A stretch of 64,000 nt of DNA from an uncultured Agathobaculum sp. (GCF_944380985.1 NZ_CALWJJ010000002.1:124001-188000); one strand, 5' to 3'. Shown: positions 40,794 to 50,652, numbered from the stretch's first letter. Notes: a model not told the origin generated them from the sequence alone. Numbers and translations are program-made.

Positions 40794-40867
40794 TTTACAC
40801 AATATTTTACACTTAACATGGATTTTACAAACCTAGTCTTTTGGATTTTACATTATCTTCGTAAGAT
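40794..40867 (+). promoter_or_regulatory. Pho-box promoter of the pst operon
   Basis: TTxACA words occur at 40794, 40806, 40813, 40824 and 40847. TTAACA (40813-40818) and TTTACA (40824-40829) are 11 bp apart, with a weak third position at 40835, then 21 bp, then TAAGAT (40862-40867), matching ppk. PhoP binding is inferred. Confidence 0.7.
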
Positions 40868-40913
40868 GGTTTTGTAGCAAAAACGAGATCAAATTGCAAA
40901 GGAGAAACAAACG

Positions 40914-41816
40914 ATGAAAAAGAGCATATCCCTGCTGCTGGCTGGTATGATGCTGTGCGGCGCACTGGCAGGCTGCGGCGGCAACAATGATGCAAACTAT
41001 GGCGCGGGCGATGGGTCCCAGACCGGCTCGGACGGCGAGACCGCCGGCATGACCGGCGCGATCCACGTTGTATCGCGCGAGGACGGCTCGGGCACCCGCG
41101 GCGCGTTCGTGGAGCTGACCGGCGTTGAGGACGACAACGGTGACAACACCACGGTCGAGGCTGAGATCGCAAACCGGACCGACGCGGTCATGACCACGGT
41201 TGCCGGCAATGAGTCGGCGATCGGTTATATCTCGCTCGGCTCGCTCAACGACACCGTCAAGGCAGTTACGGTCGATGGCGTTGAGGCGACTGTGGACAAT
41301 GTAAAGAGCGGTGCTTACACGCTGTCTCGCCCGTTTAACATTGCGACCAAGGGCGAGCCGACCGGCGTTGCGGCCGACTTTATCAACTTCATCATGAGCG
41401 CGGACGGTCAGGCGATCGTCGGCGAGGACTACATCACGGTAAACGATGAGGCGGCGGCCTTTACCTCGGATGGTTCTTCCGGCCAGATCACGGTTGGCGG
41501 CTCGTCGTCGGTATCCCCGGTCATGGAGCAGCTAATCGAGGCGTATGAGGCGGTAAATCCGGGCGCGCAGATCGACCTGCAAACCTCGGATTCGACCTCT
41601 GGCATGACCGGCGCGATCGACGGCACCTTTGCCATTGGCATGGCCTCACGCGAGCTGAGCGAAGAGGAAGCGGCCGAGCTGACCGGCCAGGCGATTGCGA
41701 TGGACGGCATTGCGGTCATCGTCAACACCGCCAACACGGTTGAAGACCTTGCAATGGATCAGATTCGCGGCATCTACGTCGGTGAGATCACCGATTGGTC
41801 CGAGGTAGCGGCATAA
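40914..41816 (+). CDS. pstS: Phosphate-binding lipoprotein PstS, halves in swapped order
   Basis: 300 residues with a lipoprotein signal ending LAGC. It binds phosphate outside the membrane for the PstCAB importer. The order is unusual. VVSREDGSGTRGAFVELTG through SADGQAIVGEDYI, normally the C-terminal half of PstS, comes first. ITVGGSSSVSPVMEQLIEAY through GMASREL and ITDWSEV, normally the start of the mature protein, comes last and ends the protein. This is what a circular permutation looks like. The Pho-box promoter and pstCAB downstream confirm the role. Confidence 0.92.
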   Translation: MKKSISLLLAGMMLCGALAGCGGNNDANYGAGDGSQTGSDGETAGMTGAIHVVSREDGSGTRGAFVELTGVEDDNGDNTTVEAEIANRTDAVMTTVAGNESAIGYISLGSLNDTVKAVTVDGVEATVDNVKSGAYTLSRPFNIATKGEPTGVAADFINFIMSADGQAIVGEDYITVNDEAAAFTSDGSSGQITVGGSSSVSPVMEQLIEAYEAVNPGAQIDLQTSDSTSGMTGAIDGTFAIGMASRELSEEEAAELTGQAIAMDGIAVIVNTANTVEDLAMDQIRGIYVGEITDWSEVAA

Positions 41817-41836
41817 GCGAAAAGAATAGGGAATGG

Positions 41837-41858
41837 AGGGCGAAACGGGTTTCGCCCT
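41837..41858 (+). terminator. Hairpin between pstS and pstC
   Basis: GGGCGAAA (41838-41845) with TTTCGCCC (41850-41857). It may partly end transcription or protect the 3' end of pstS mRNA, giving more binding protein than permease. Confidence 0.6.
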
Positions 41859-41887
41859 TTCCCGCTGTCTATGGGGTGAAAAATAAC

Positions 41888-42790
41888 ATGAACGAATCTC
41901 AGGTCCGGCGGAGCAGCGGCTGGAAAAATCTTCGCGAAAACGTGATGCACGGCGTGTTTCTGGTATGCGCGTTAGCGTCTATACTGGCAGTTGCCCTGAT
42001 CTGCGTTTTTCTGTTTGTCAACGGCATACCGGCCATGCAGGAGATTGGATTTCTAAATTTCCTCTCGGGCACAACCTGGCGGCCGGGCAATGATATTTAC
42101 GGCATCCTGCCGATGATCGTCGGCAGCATTTACATCACAGCCGGTGCGATCGTGGTCGGCGTGCCGGTCGGCTTGCTGACCGCCATCTTTATGGCGTTTT
42201 ACTGCCCGAAACGCATCTACGGCATCTTAAAACCCTGCACCGAACTGCTTGCGGGCATTCCCTCTATTGTATACGGCTTTTTCGGCATGGTCGTCATCGC
42301 GCCGGTCGTGCTCAATGTGGCCAAGTTCTTCGATATCAACATCTCCTCGGGCGCTACCATCTTGTCCGCGTCCGTGTTACTTGGTATTATGATCCTGCCG
42401 ACTATCATCGGTGTATCTGAGGCTGCGCTGCGCGCCGTGCCGTCCGCTTATTATGAGGGCGCGGTCGCCATGGGCGCAACGCATGAACGCGCGGTGTTTT
42501 CGGTCATGCTGCCGGCGGCAAAGTCCGGTGTGCTGGCGGCTATCGTTCTTGGTATCGGCCGTGCGATCGGCGAAACCATGGCGGTTATCATGGTCGCGGG
42601 CAACCAGCCGCGCCTGACCGCAAGCCTACTAAAAGGCATCCGCACGATGACGGCTAATATTGTCATCGAGATGGGCTACGCGACCGGCCTGCACCGCGAG
42701 GCGCTGATTGCTACCGGCGTTGTGCTGTTTGTGTTCATTCTAATCATCAACCTCGCTTTTTCGGTGCTCAAAAGGAGGAAGGACGCATGA
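41888..42790 (+). CDS. pstC: Phosphate ABC transporter permease PstC
   Basis: 300 residues from ATG 41888; a longer frame exists but overlaps pstS. About six membrane helices and the binding-protein-dependent permease loop (EAALRAVPSAYYEGAVAMGA). It overlaps pstA by 4 bp. Confidence 0.96.
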   Translation: MNESQVRRSSGWKNLRENVMHGVFLVCALASILAVALICVFLFVNGIPAMQEIGFLNFLSGTTWRPGNDIYGILPMIVGSIYITAGAIVVGVPVGLLTAIFMAFYCPKRIYGILKPCTELLAGIPSIVYGFFGMVVIAPVVLNVAKFFDINISSGATILSASVLLGIMILPTIIGVSEAALRAVPSAYYEGAVAMGATHERAVFSVMLPAAKSGVLAAIVLGIGRAIGETMAVIMVAGNQPRLTASLLKGIRTMTANIVIEMGYATGLHREALIATGVVLFVFILIINLAFSVLKRRKDA

Positions 42791-43671
42791 CGCGTGAAAT
42801 AACCAAAACCACGCAAAGGGCGCCGGTTGCCGACAAGGCGCGTCCGGCAAAGCTGCACGGCCGTGTGAAGGCGCGCGTACAGAAAGGCCTGGTTTACGCG
42901 GCGGCCGTCATCACCTTTGCCGTATTGCTGTTTTTGATCGCCTATATCCTGATAAACGGCATTCCGAACCTCAGGCTGTCGCTGTTTGAGTGGACGTACA
43001 ATTCGGACAATGTATCCATGATGCCGGCCATCATCACCACCATAGAAATGACGTTGCTCGCGCTAGTTATCGCGGTGCCGCTCGGCCTGTTCACCGCAAT
43101 CTATCTAAACGAATATGCGCGGCGCGGCAACAAGCTGGTCGGCATTATCCGCATCACGACCGAGACGCTCTCCGGCATTCCGTCGATCGTATACGGTTTG
43201 TTCGGCATGCTGTTTTTTGTCACCCAGATGCACTGGGGCTATTCGCTCCTTGCAGGCGGCATGACGCTTGCAATCATGATCTTACCGCTCATTATGCGCA
43301 CCGCCGAGGAGGCGCTGATGGCCGTGCCCGATACCTTCCGCGAAGGCTCGTTCGGCCTTGGCGCGGGCCGCCTGCGCACGGTTTTTCGCATCGTGCTGCC
43401 CAGCGCGATGCCCGGCATTCTGTCCGGCATCATTTTGGCGATCGGCCGCATCGTCGGCGAGACCGCCGCGCTGATCTTCACCGCGGGCACGATGGCGCAG
43501 ATCCCCGGTCTGCTGCAGTCCGGGCGCACGCTTGCCATCCATATGTATGTGCTGTCCGGCGAGGGCCTGCATATGAACGAAGCCTATGCGACCGCAGTCG
43601 TGCTGCTGGTGGTCGTGCTGCTGATGAACGCGCTTTCAGCCTTTGTTGCCAAAAGGCTGACCAAAAAGTAA
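42787..43671 (+). CDS. pstA: Phosphate ABC transporter permease PstA
   Basis: 294 residues, about six membrane helices. The EAA loop is EEALMAVPDTFREGSFGLGA; the PstA pattern TETLSGIPSIVYGLFGMLFF appears mid-protein. It overlaps pstC and lies 12 bp before pstB. Confidence 0.96.
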   Translation: MTREITKTTQRAPVADKARPAKLHGRVKARVQKGLVYAAAVITFAVLLFLIAYILINGIPNLRLSLFEWTYNSDNVSMMPAIITTIEMTLLALVIAVPLGLFTAIYLNEYARRGNKLVGIIRITTETLSGIPSIVYGLFGMLFFVTQMHWGYSLLAGGMTLAIMILPLIMRTAEEALMAVPDTFREGSFGLGAGRLRTVFRIVLPSAMPGILSGIILAIGRIVGETAALIFTAGTMAQIPGLLQSGRTLAIHMYVLSGEGLHMNEAYATAVVLLVVVLLMNALSAFVAKRLTKK

Positions 43672-43683
43672 TCGGAGGAAGCC

Positions 43684-44438
<755 letters not shown>

Positions 44439-44439
<1 letters not shown>

Positions 44440-45086
44440 TGAGAAACCGTTTTGACACCCAGCTGATGGAGCTGAATAATGAACTGATCGCAATGGGTGC
44501 GCTGTGCGAAAATGCGATTGCAAGCTCGGTAAAGGCGCTGCTGAGCGGCGATATTAAACTTGCCGCTTCGGCTATCAGCATCGACCATGAAATTGACCGC
44601 AAGGAGCGTGAGATCGAGTCGATGTGCTTCAAGCTCCTGCTGCAGCAACAGCCGGTCGCAAGCGACCTGCGCCTGATCTCGTCCGTGCTTAAAATGATCA
44701 CTGACATCGAGCGCATCGGCGACCAGGCGAGCGACATCGCCGAGATCGTGACCTTCCTGTCTGGCTCGTGCGGCCACAATCACCACATCGACGAAATGGC
44801 GCAGGCGACCATCAAGATGGTAACCGACAGCCTGGATGCCTTTGTGCGCCGCGACCTGTCGCTTGCGTGGAGTGTTATCGAGTATGACGATGTGGTCGAC
44901 AACCTGTTTACCGAGTGCAAAAAGGATCTGATCGCCGAGGTTGCTAAAAACCCGGAAGACGGCGAGCGCGTGCTCGATATCCTGATGATCGCCAAATACC
45001 TCGAGCGCATCGGCGACCACGCGACCAATATTGCCGAATGGGTGGAGTTTTCCATCACCGGCACACACAAGGACGAAAAAGGTTGA
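44439..45086 (+). CDS. phoU: Phosphate signalling regulator PhoU
   Basis: 215 residues, two three-helix PhoU repeats with the metal-binding ExxxD patterns (RIGDQASDIAEI and RIGDHATNIAEW). It links the transporter state to the PhoR kinase and restrains Pho activation when phosphate is plentiful. Confidence 0.96.
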
Positions 45087-45106
45087 TTTGTCAAAACCAT
45101 ACAGGT

Positions 45107-45207
45107 TTTTGCAAAGTGGGTTTGCCGCGCGGGTTTGCTATTTTGGGATAAAACCCTACGCGCATGCCGTGGGGTTTTATGAAAATCACTGCAAGGCAGT
45201 GATTTTC
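45107..45207. repeat. Hairpin pair between phoU and phoP
   Basis: A 13-bp stem (45148-45160 with 45168-45180, one G-U) and a perfect 12-bp stem with 3-nt loop (45181-45192 with 45196-45207) lie back to back. A tandem GGGTTTGC (about 45127 and 45141) precedes them. They could end the pst-phoU transcript or set the level of phoPR. Confidence 0.75.
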
Positions 45208-45284
45208 TGCTATCTGCGTGCCGCAGGACGTAAAAATTGGGGTGGATAGGGCCGCAATGGGGTGGCCGCTGAGGAGGGAGACAC

Positions 45285-45971
45285 ATGATCTACTGCGTAG
45301 AGGATGACGCGGGCATCCGCGAGCTGATTGTTTATACACTGCAAAACACCGGCCTGAAAGCGCGCGGCTTTGCCGACGGCGCTGCACTTTACGAGGCGTT
45401 GCGCATAGAAAAGCCGCAGCTCATCCTGCTGGATATTATGCTGCCTGGCGAGGATGGCATCGCCATTTTGCGGCGGCTGCGCGCGGCGCAGGACACTGCC
45501 CGGCTACCGGTCATTTTGGTGACGGCCAAGAACACCGAATATGACAAAGTGATCGGCCTGGACAGCGGCGCGGACGACTACATAGCCAAGCCTTTTGGTA
45601 TGATGGAGCTGGTTGCGCGCATTCGTGCGGTGCTGCGCCGTGCGGGCGGCGGTGACGCCGATGACGAGAGCGCGCACCTGCTGGCGGCGGGCAGCATCTG
45701 CGTGGACGAGCGGGCGCACAGCGTGCATGTCGGCGAGGACGAAGTGCAGCTGACGCTTAAGGAATACCAGCTGCTGTGCCTTTTGATGAAAAACCGCGGT
45801 GCGGTGCTCACGCGCGACGTGCTGCTTGAAAATATCTGGGGATACGGAAACGAAAGCGAGACCCGAACGGTGGACGTTCATATCCGCACGCTGCGGCAAA
45901 AGCTGGGCACGGGCGGCGCGATGATCGAGACTGTACGCGGTGTGGGCTACCGTATGGGAGACCACGGATGA
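45285..45971 (+). CDS. phoP: PhoP/PhoB response regulator
   Basis: 228 residues, OmpR family. Phospho-acceptor D50 (LILLDIMLP), K102, and a winged-helix domain with VLTRDVLLENIWG and ETRTVDVHIRTLRQKL. Its position after pstSCAB-phoU and its overlap with a PAS-containing kinase make it the phosphate-starvation regulator. Expected targets are the TTxACA repeats before pstS and ppk. Confidence 0.94.
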   Translation: MIYCVEDDAGIRELIVYTLQNTGLKARGFADGAALYEALRIEKPQLILLDIMLPGEDGIAILRRLRAAQDTARLPVILVTAKNTEYDKVIGLDSGADDYIAKPFGMMELVARIRAVLRRAGGGDADDESAHLLAAGSICVDERAHSVHVGEDEVQLTLKEYQLLCLLMKNRGAVLTRDVLLENIWGYGNESETRTVDVHIRTLRQKLGTGGAMIETVRGVGYRMGDHG

Positions 45972-47623
45972 GAAAGCGCGTATTTGGCAGCATTTTTTTG
46001 ACCGCGCTTGTCACCCTGCTGCTGACCGCTTCGCTGTTGCTGATCGCGGTGCATACCGGCTTGTCGCATGATATGCGTGAGCGTCTGGCAAGCGAATGCG
46101 GCTATATTGCGACCGTCATTGAAGGGGATGGCTGGCAGGAGCTTGGGCGTATCGGGCGGGTTTATGCCGATCGCATTACGCTGGTAGGCCGGGATGGCGC
46201 GGTGCTGTATGACAACGAGAGTGATGTCAGCACGCTGCAAAACCATGCTGCGCGGCCCGAGATCGCGGCGGCGCTCGAGAAAGGCGTGGGTGAGTCGAGC
46301 CGCCTGTCAGATACGCTGGCCGAGCAGACTTATTATTATGCGCTGCGACTGGAAAACGGTATGGTGCTGCGCGTATCCTCGACGGCGGACAGCGCGCTTG
46401 GCGCGCTCTCGGCAGCGTCGCCCTGGATTGTGCTGATCGTGCTGATGGCGCTGCTGGTGGCGGCGCTGTTGGCGAGCTGGCTGACCCATGTGTTCCTCGC
46501 GCCGATTGTATCGCTCGACTTGCACGCGCCGCTCAAAAACGATGCATACGATGAGCTTTCCCCGCTTTTGCACCGCATGGACAAGCAGAATAATAAGATC
46601 GCCGCGCAGCTGAGCGAGTTGAAACGCCGCCAGGCGGAGTTTGACGACATCACCGCCCGCATGGACGAGGGGTTGGTGCTGTTTTCGGCGCAGGGCATCA
46701 TACTGTTCGCCAACCGTGCGGTGTGCGCGCTGTTTCCTGAGGACAGCGCGGTAGGCAGCTATATGACGTTGTGCCGCGATCCCGAGTATATCCGCGTGGT
46801 GGAGGACGCGCTCGCCGGCAAAAGCGCGCATGGCCGGATGGAAAAAGCCGGGCGTGTGTACTCGCTGTCTGCAAGCTCGGTCGCCGAGGAGGGCCAGGGA
46901 CACGCGGCCGTGCTGTTCGTGGTGGACATCACCGCGCGCGACCAAGCCGAGCGGCAGCGGCAGGAGTTTACCGCCAATGTTTCGCACGAACTTAAAACCC
47001 CGCTGACCAGCATTATGGGTTATGCCGAGATTATGGAAAATGGCATTGTGCGCCCGGAGGATATTGGACGTTTTGCGGCAAAGATCCGCACCGAGGCGCG
47101 CCGGCTGCTGACGCTGATTGAGGACATCATCCGCTTGTCTCAGCTTGACGAAGGCGGTGATCCCGCCCCGTTTGAGCCGGTCGAGCTGAACGCGCTATGC
47201 GGCACGGTGTGCGACCGGCTACAGCACAAGGCGGCCGAACATAGGGTCACACTGCGCGTATCGGGTGAGCATGTTGCGGTGTCCGGCCAGCGGCACACAC
47301 TCGAGCAGATGGTGTTTAATTTAGCGGACAACGCGATCGCATATAACAAGCCGGGCGGCAACGTGCTGCTCGAGACCGGCGTGCAGGACGGCAAGCCTTT
47401 TGTACGCGTGTCTGACACGGGCATCGGCATTGCACCGGCCGATCAGCCGCGTGTGTTTGAGCGGTTTTACCGCGTGGACAAAAGCCACAGCAAGATGACT
47501 GGCGGCACCGGGCTTGGGCTGTCCATCGTCAAGCACGGCGCGGCGCTGCACCACGCAGAGATCTCGATGCAAAGCGCGCTCGGCGCAGGCACGACGATTA
47601 CACTGCGCTTCCCAAAAGCATAA
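45968..47623 (+). CDS. phoR: PhoR sensor histidine kinase
   Basis: 551 residues. Membrane helices at about 8-28 and 155-177 enclose an outside domain; a PAS domain follows (about 225-325), then phospho-acceptor H340 in FTANVSHELKTPLTSIMGY and the ATPase domain (GTGLGLSIVKHGAALH). The ATGA overlap with phoP couples them. A terminator follows at once. Confidence 0.95.
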   Translation: MRKRVFGSIFLTALVTLLLTASLLLIAVHTGLSHDMRERLASECGYIATVIEGDGWQELGRIGRVYADRITLVGRDGAVLYDNESDVSTLQNHAARPEIAAALEKGVGESSRLSDTLAEQTYYYALRLENGMVLRVSSTADSALGALSAASPWIVLIVLMALLVAALLASWLTHVFLAPIVSLDLHAPLKNDAYDELSPLLHRMDKQNNKIAAQLSELKRRQAEFDDITARMDEGLVLFSAQGIILFANRAVCALFPEDSAVGSYMTLCRDPEYIRVVEDALAGKSAHGRMEKAGRVYSLSASSVAEEGQGHAAVLFVVDITARDQAERQRQEFTANVSHELKTPLTSIMGYAEIMENGIVRPEDIGRFAAKIRTEARRLLTLIEDIIRLSQLDEGGDPAPFEPVELNALCGTVCDRLQHKAAEHRVTLRVSGEHVAVSGQRHTLEQMVFNLADNAIAYNKPGGNVLLETGVQDGKPFVRVSDTGIGIAPADQPRVFERFYRVDKSHSKMTGGTGLGLSIVKHGAALHHAEISMQSALGAGTTITLRFPKA

Positions 47624-47629
47624 AAATGA

Positions 47630-47659
47630 CAAAACCACCGCGATTTCGTGGTGGTTTTG
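47630..47659. terminator. Terminator after phoR
   Basis: CAAAACCACC (47630-47639) with GGTGGTTTTG (47650-47659). It also closes the small leftward gene. Confidence 0.82.
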
Positions 47660-47842
47660 CTATTTGGAACGACGAAACCAGTCCGCAGGCGTATCACGCC
47701 GCTGGCGGTGGACGAATCGGTAAACTACACGGCGTTTTTTGCGGCATATCTCACATATTTCAGGTTGTGTGCCCAGCACGACCTCTTTTTCTGTATAGCG
47801 CTCGCGCTCAAGACAATTAAAGCATTCCAGGCAGCATCGCAT
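47660..47842 (-). CDS. Small zinc-ribbon-like protein
   Basis: 60 residues. Cysteines CCLECFNC near the start and CEIC in the middle suggest a zinc site, followed by a basic tail. GAGGTG stands six bases before the ATG at 47842, which supports real translation. It diverges from the ribbon-helix-helix gene across an AT-rich region with inverted repeats. Family not recognised. Confidence 0.6.
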   Translation of the reverse strand: MRCCLECFNCLERERYTEKEVVLGTQPEICEICRKKRRVVYRFVHRQRRDTPADWFRRSK

Positions 47843-47862
47843 AAAATCACCTCGATACTACT

Positions 47863-47918
47863 TTATACTATTTTATAGGATAATGCAATACTCAGTTGCA
47901 TAAAATGATATAGTATAA
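47863..47918. promoter_or_regulatory. Divergent promoter region with nested inverted repeats
   Basis: Outer arms TTATACTAT (47863-47871) and ATAGTATAA (47910-47918), inner arms TGCAA (47884-47888) and TTGCA (47896-47900). A good operator candidate for the ribbon-helix-helix protein. Confidence 0.55.
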
Positions 47919-47939
47919 GATAGAAAAGAGGTGGGACCT

Positions 47940-48080
47940 ATGAAGCCATTGAAAGAGAAGATTTCCATTACATTGGATGCAGATGTGATTGAGAAAATAC
48001 GCAGATTAGCCGATGAAGATGACCGGTCGGTCTCACAATATATCAATTTGATCTTGCGAAATTATTTCAAGGGAAAATAA
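47940..48080 (+). CDS. Ribbon-helix-helix (CopG/Arc-type) DNA-binding protein
   Basis: 46 residues, ATG at 47940 after AAAAGAGGTGGG. The beta strand EKISITLDADVIEKI followed by RRLADEDDRSVSQYINLIL is the typical Arc/CopG pattern. Such tiny proteins are autorepressors, often antitoxins or plasmid-type regulators. A terminator follows immediately. Confidence 0.78.
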   Translation: MKPLKEKISITLDADVIEKIRRLADEDDRSVSQYINLILRNYFKGK

Positions 48081-48106
48081 GACCAGCCGCCAAGCTGGTC
48101 TTTTCT
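48081..48106. terminator. Terminator between the RHH gene and nspC
   Basis: GACCAGC (48081-48087) with GCTGGTC (48094-48100) and TTTTCT. Confidence 0.8.
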
Positions 48107-48112
48107 AATGGG

Positions 48113-49243
48113 TCAGGACAACCGGTTTTTGAAATCTTCATAGCCGAACATACGCACGGCCTTGTCCGTGCCGTCTGCCTGACGGATAGCGATAAGCGGG
48201 AGCGGCACGCCGTTAAAGGTATTGGTCTTGACCATGGTGTAGAGCGCCATATCGCCGAACACGACCTGCTCGCCCTCAAGCAGGCGGGTGTCGAACGAGT
48301 ACTCGCCAATTACGTCGCCGGCGAGGCATGAGCGGCCGGTGAGCAGATAGGTAAACGCCTTTTTGCCCGGCTCGCCCGCACGCAGGACGGGCGGACGGTA
48401 CGGCACCTCGAGCACATCGGGCATGTGGCAGGTGGCCGAGGCGTCGAGTATCGCTATGTCCTTGCCGTTATGCATGGTTTCGAGCACGGTCGAGACCAGC
48501 CAGCCCGCGTTTAACACGACCGCCTCTCCCGGTTCAAGATAAATCTGCACATGATATTTTTTGCGCAGGTAGTTGACGCACTGCACGAGCGTTTCAACGT
48601 CGTAATCGTCGCGCGTGATGTGGTGCCCGCCGCCAAGGTTGAGCCACTTCATGCCCTCCATGTATTTGCCGAAACGTTCTTCGAACGCTGCGACTGTGCG
48701 TACCAGATCGTCTGCATTCTGCTCGCATAGGGTATGGAAGTGAAAGCCCTCGATGCCGTCGAGCAGCGCGGGGCGGAAGTTGTCCAGCGTGATGCCAAGG
48801 CGCGAAGTTGGGCCGCAGGGGTCGTACATCGCATGGTCCGCGGGCTGGGTTGAACACTCGGGGTTGAGCCGCAGGCCGCAGCTTTTGCCTGCGGCGCGAG
48901 CCAGGCTGCCGTAGGCCCGCCACTGGCTGAAGGAGTTGAACACGATGTGGTCGGCGTATTGCAGCAGCTCGCGGAACTCGCCCGGTGGGTAGGCAGGGGA
49001 GTAGACGTGCGTCTCGCCGCCGAATTCCTCATGGCCAAGACGCGCTTCATACAGGCCGGATGCTGTCGTACCCGCAAGGTATTCGCGCAGCAGCGGATAA
49101 ACCGAGAACATGGAAAACGCCTTTTGCGCAAGCAGGATTTTTGCGCCCGTGCGGTCGGCTACGTCGCGCAGCACTGCGAGGTTCTGTACCAGCCGGTTTT
49201 CGTCCACGATAAAACAGGGGGTGGGAAGTTCGGTAAATCTCAT
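48113..49243 (-). CDS. nspC: Carboxynorspermidine/carboxyspermidine decarboxylase
   Basis: 376 residues, PLP-dependent alanine-racemase fold. LLAQKAFSMF carries the PLP lysine (K41), FHFHTLCEQN and LNLGGGHHITRDDYDV are family hallmarks. It decarboxylates carboxyspermidine to spermidine. Last gene of the leftward polyamine operon, 1 bp after its dehydrogenase. Confidence 0.95.
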   Translation of the reverse strand: MRFTELPTPCFIVDENRLVQNLAVLRDVADRTGAKILLAQKAFSMFSVYPLLREYLAGTTASGLYEARLGHEEFGGETHVYSPAYPPGEFRELLQYADHIVFNSFSQWRAYGSLARAAGKSCGLRLNPECSTQPADHAMYDPCGPTSRLGITLDNFRPALLDGIEGFHFHTLCEQNADDLVRTVAAFEERFGKYMEGMKWLNLGGGHHITRDDYDVETLVQCVNYLRKKYHVQIYLEPGEAVVLNAGWLVSTVLETMHNGKDIAILDASATCHMPDVLEVPYRPPVLRAGEPGKKAFTYLLTGRSCLAGDVIGEYSFDTRLLEGEQVVFGDMALYTMVKTNTFNGVPLPLIAIRQADGTDKAVRMFGYEDFKNRLS

Positions 49244-49244
49244 A

Positions 49245-50504
49245 TTAGTCCACCAGCACCGGGTTGTCGTTTATCTGCCAGGGCAGACCCCACTTGTTGA
49301 GCGCCTCCATATACGGATCGGGATCAAACTGCTCAACTGTAAATACGCCGGGTTTCGACCACTTGCCGGTTATCAGCATCATCGCGCCGATCATCGCGGG
49401 CACACCGGTGGTGTAGCTGATGGCCTGTGAGCCGACCTCACGGTAGCATGCTTCATGGTCGCACACATTGTAGATGTAGGCGGTTTTTTCCTTGCCATCC
49501 TTTTTGCCGGTGAAGATACAGCCGATGTTGGTTTTGCCCTTGGTGCGCGGGCCAAGGGTTGCGGGGTCGGGCAGCAGCGTCTTGAGGAACTGGATCGGCA
49601 CGATCTCATGCCCCTCGAATGCGACTGGGGTGGTGGACAGCATGCCCACATTTTCAAGGCACTTCATATGGGTCAGATAGGACTGGCCGAAGGTCATGAA
49701 AAAGCGGATGCGCCGAACGCCAGGAATGTTCTTGGCCAGCGACTCGATCTCCTCATGGTGAAGCAGATACATATCCTTGCGGCCGACCTGGTCAAAGTCG
49801 TACTCGCGCTTGATGGACATGGCCGGGATCTCGATCCAGTGGCCGTTCTCCCAGTAGGAGCCGGGCGCCGATACCTCGCGCAGATTGATCTCGGGGTTGA
49901 AGTTGGTTGCAAACGGATAGCCGTGGTCGCCGCCGTTACAGTCCAGAATGTCGATGGTGTCGATCTGATCGAACAGGTGCTTTTGCGCATAGGCGCAGTA
50001 GGCCTGCGTGACGCCGGGATCAAAGCCCGAGCCTAAGAGCGCGGTCAGGCCGGCTTTTTCAAACCTCTCTTTGTATGCCCACTGCCAGGAATAGTCGAAA
50101 AAGGCGGTAAATCCCTGCTCCTTGCAGCGCTTTTCGTAGACCGCGCGCCACGCGGGATCGTTTGTATCCTCAGGCTCATAGTTTGCGGTATCCATGTAGT
50201 TTACGCCGCATTTGAGGCATGCTTCCATAATGGTCAGGTCCTGATAGGGCAGGGCGATGTTCATGACGATATCCGGCTTATATTCGTCAATCAGTTCGCA
50301 CAGCTCGTCGATGTTGTCCGCGTCCACCTTGGCGGTGCGGATTTTGGTGGGCGTTGTGCCATCGAGCTGTTGCTTCATTGCGTCACACTTGGATTTGGTG
50401 CGCGAGGCAATCATGATCTCCTCAAAAACGCTGCTGTTCTGGCAGCATTTATGGATGACCACGCCGGCGACGCCGCCGCAGCCGATGATCAGGGCTTTTC
50501 CCAT
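49245..50504 (-). CDS. Carboxynorspermidine dehydrogenase (saccharopine dehydrogenase-like)
   Basis: 419 residues from the ATG at 50504 (AAGGAGG upstream). Rossmann start ALIIGCGGVAGVVIHKC. It condenses aspartate semialdehyde with putrescine (or diaminopropane) using NADPH to give carboxyspermidine, which the next gene decarboxylates. The pairing with nspC makes this more likely than lysine metabolism. Confidence 0.93.
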   Translation of the reverse strand: MGKALIIGCGGVAGVVIHKCCQNSSVFEEIMIASRTKSKCDAMKQQLDGTTPTKIRTAKVDADNIDELCELIDEYKPDIVMNIALPYQDLTIMEACLKCGVNYMDTANYEPEDTNDPAWRAVYEKRCKEQGFTAFFDYSWQWAYKERFEKAGLTALLGSGFDPGVTQAYCAYAQKHLFDQIDTIDILDCNGGDHGYPFATNFNPEINLREVSAPGSYWENGHWIEIPAMSIKREYDFDQVGRKDMYLLHHEEIESLAKNIPGVRRIRFFMTFGQSYLTHMKCLENVGMLSTTPVAFEGHEIVPIQFLKTLLPDPATLGPRTKGKTNIGCIFTGKKDGKEKTAYIYNVCDHEACYREVGSQAISYTTGVPAMIGAMMLITGKWSKPGVFTVEQFDPDPYMEALNKWGLPWQINDNPVLVD

Positions 50505-50652
50505 GGTATTATCCTCCTTGTGTTGAACAGTATATATCAATTTCACGATTGCAATATGGTCTTCAGCGCCCCAGACGCCTTAGGTGGCGTGCGGGGGTGC
50601 TGGGAACAAGTTTCTCCGGAACTGTGCCCGTATATAGGGGGGATGGATGCCC
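50505..50652 (-). other. Gap between speE and the dehydrogenase gene
   Basis: 148 bp with a GC-rich hairpin (CAGCGCCCC...GGGGGTGCTG, about 50558-50603) lacking a U-tail. It may be a processing or partial-termination site that separates the two spermidine routes. Confidence 0.4.
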
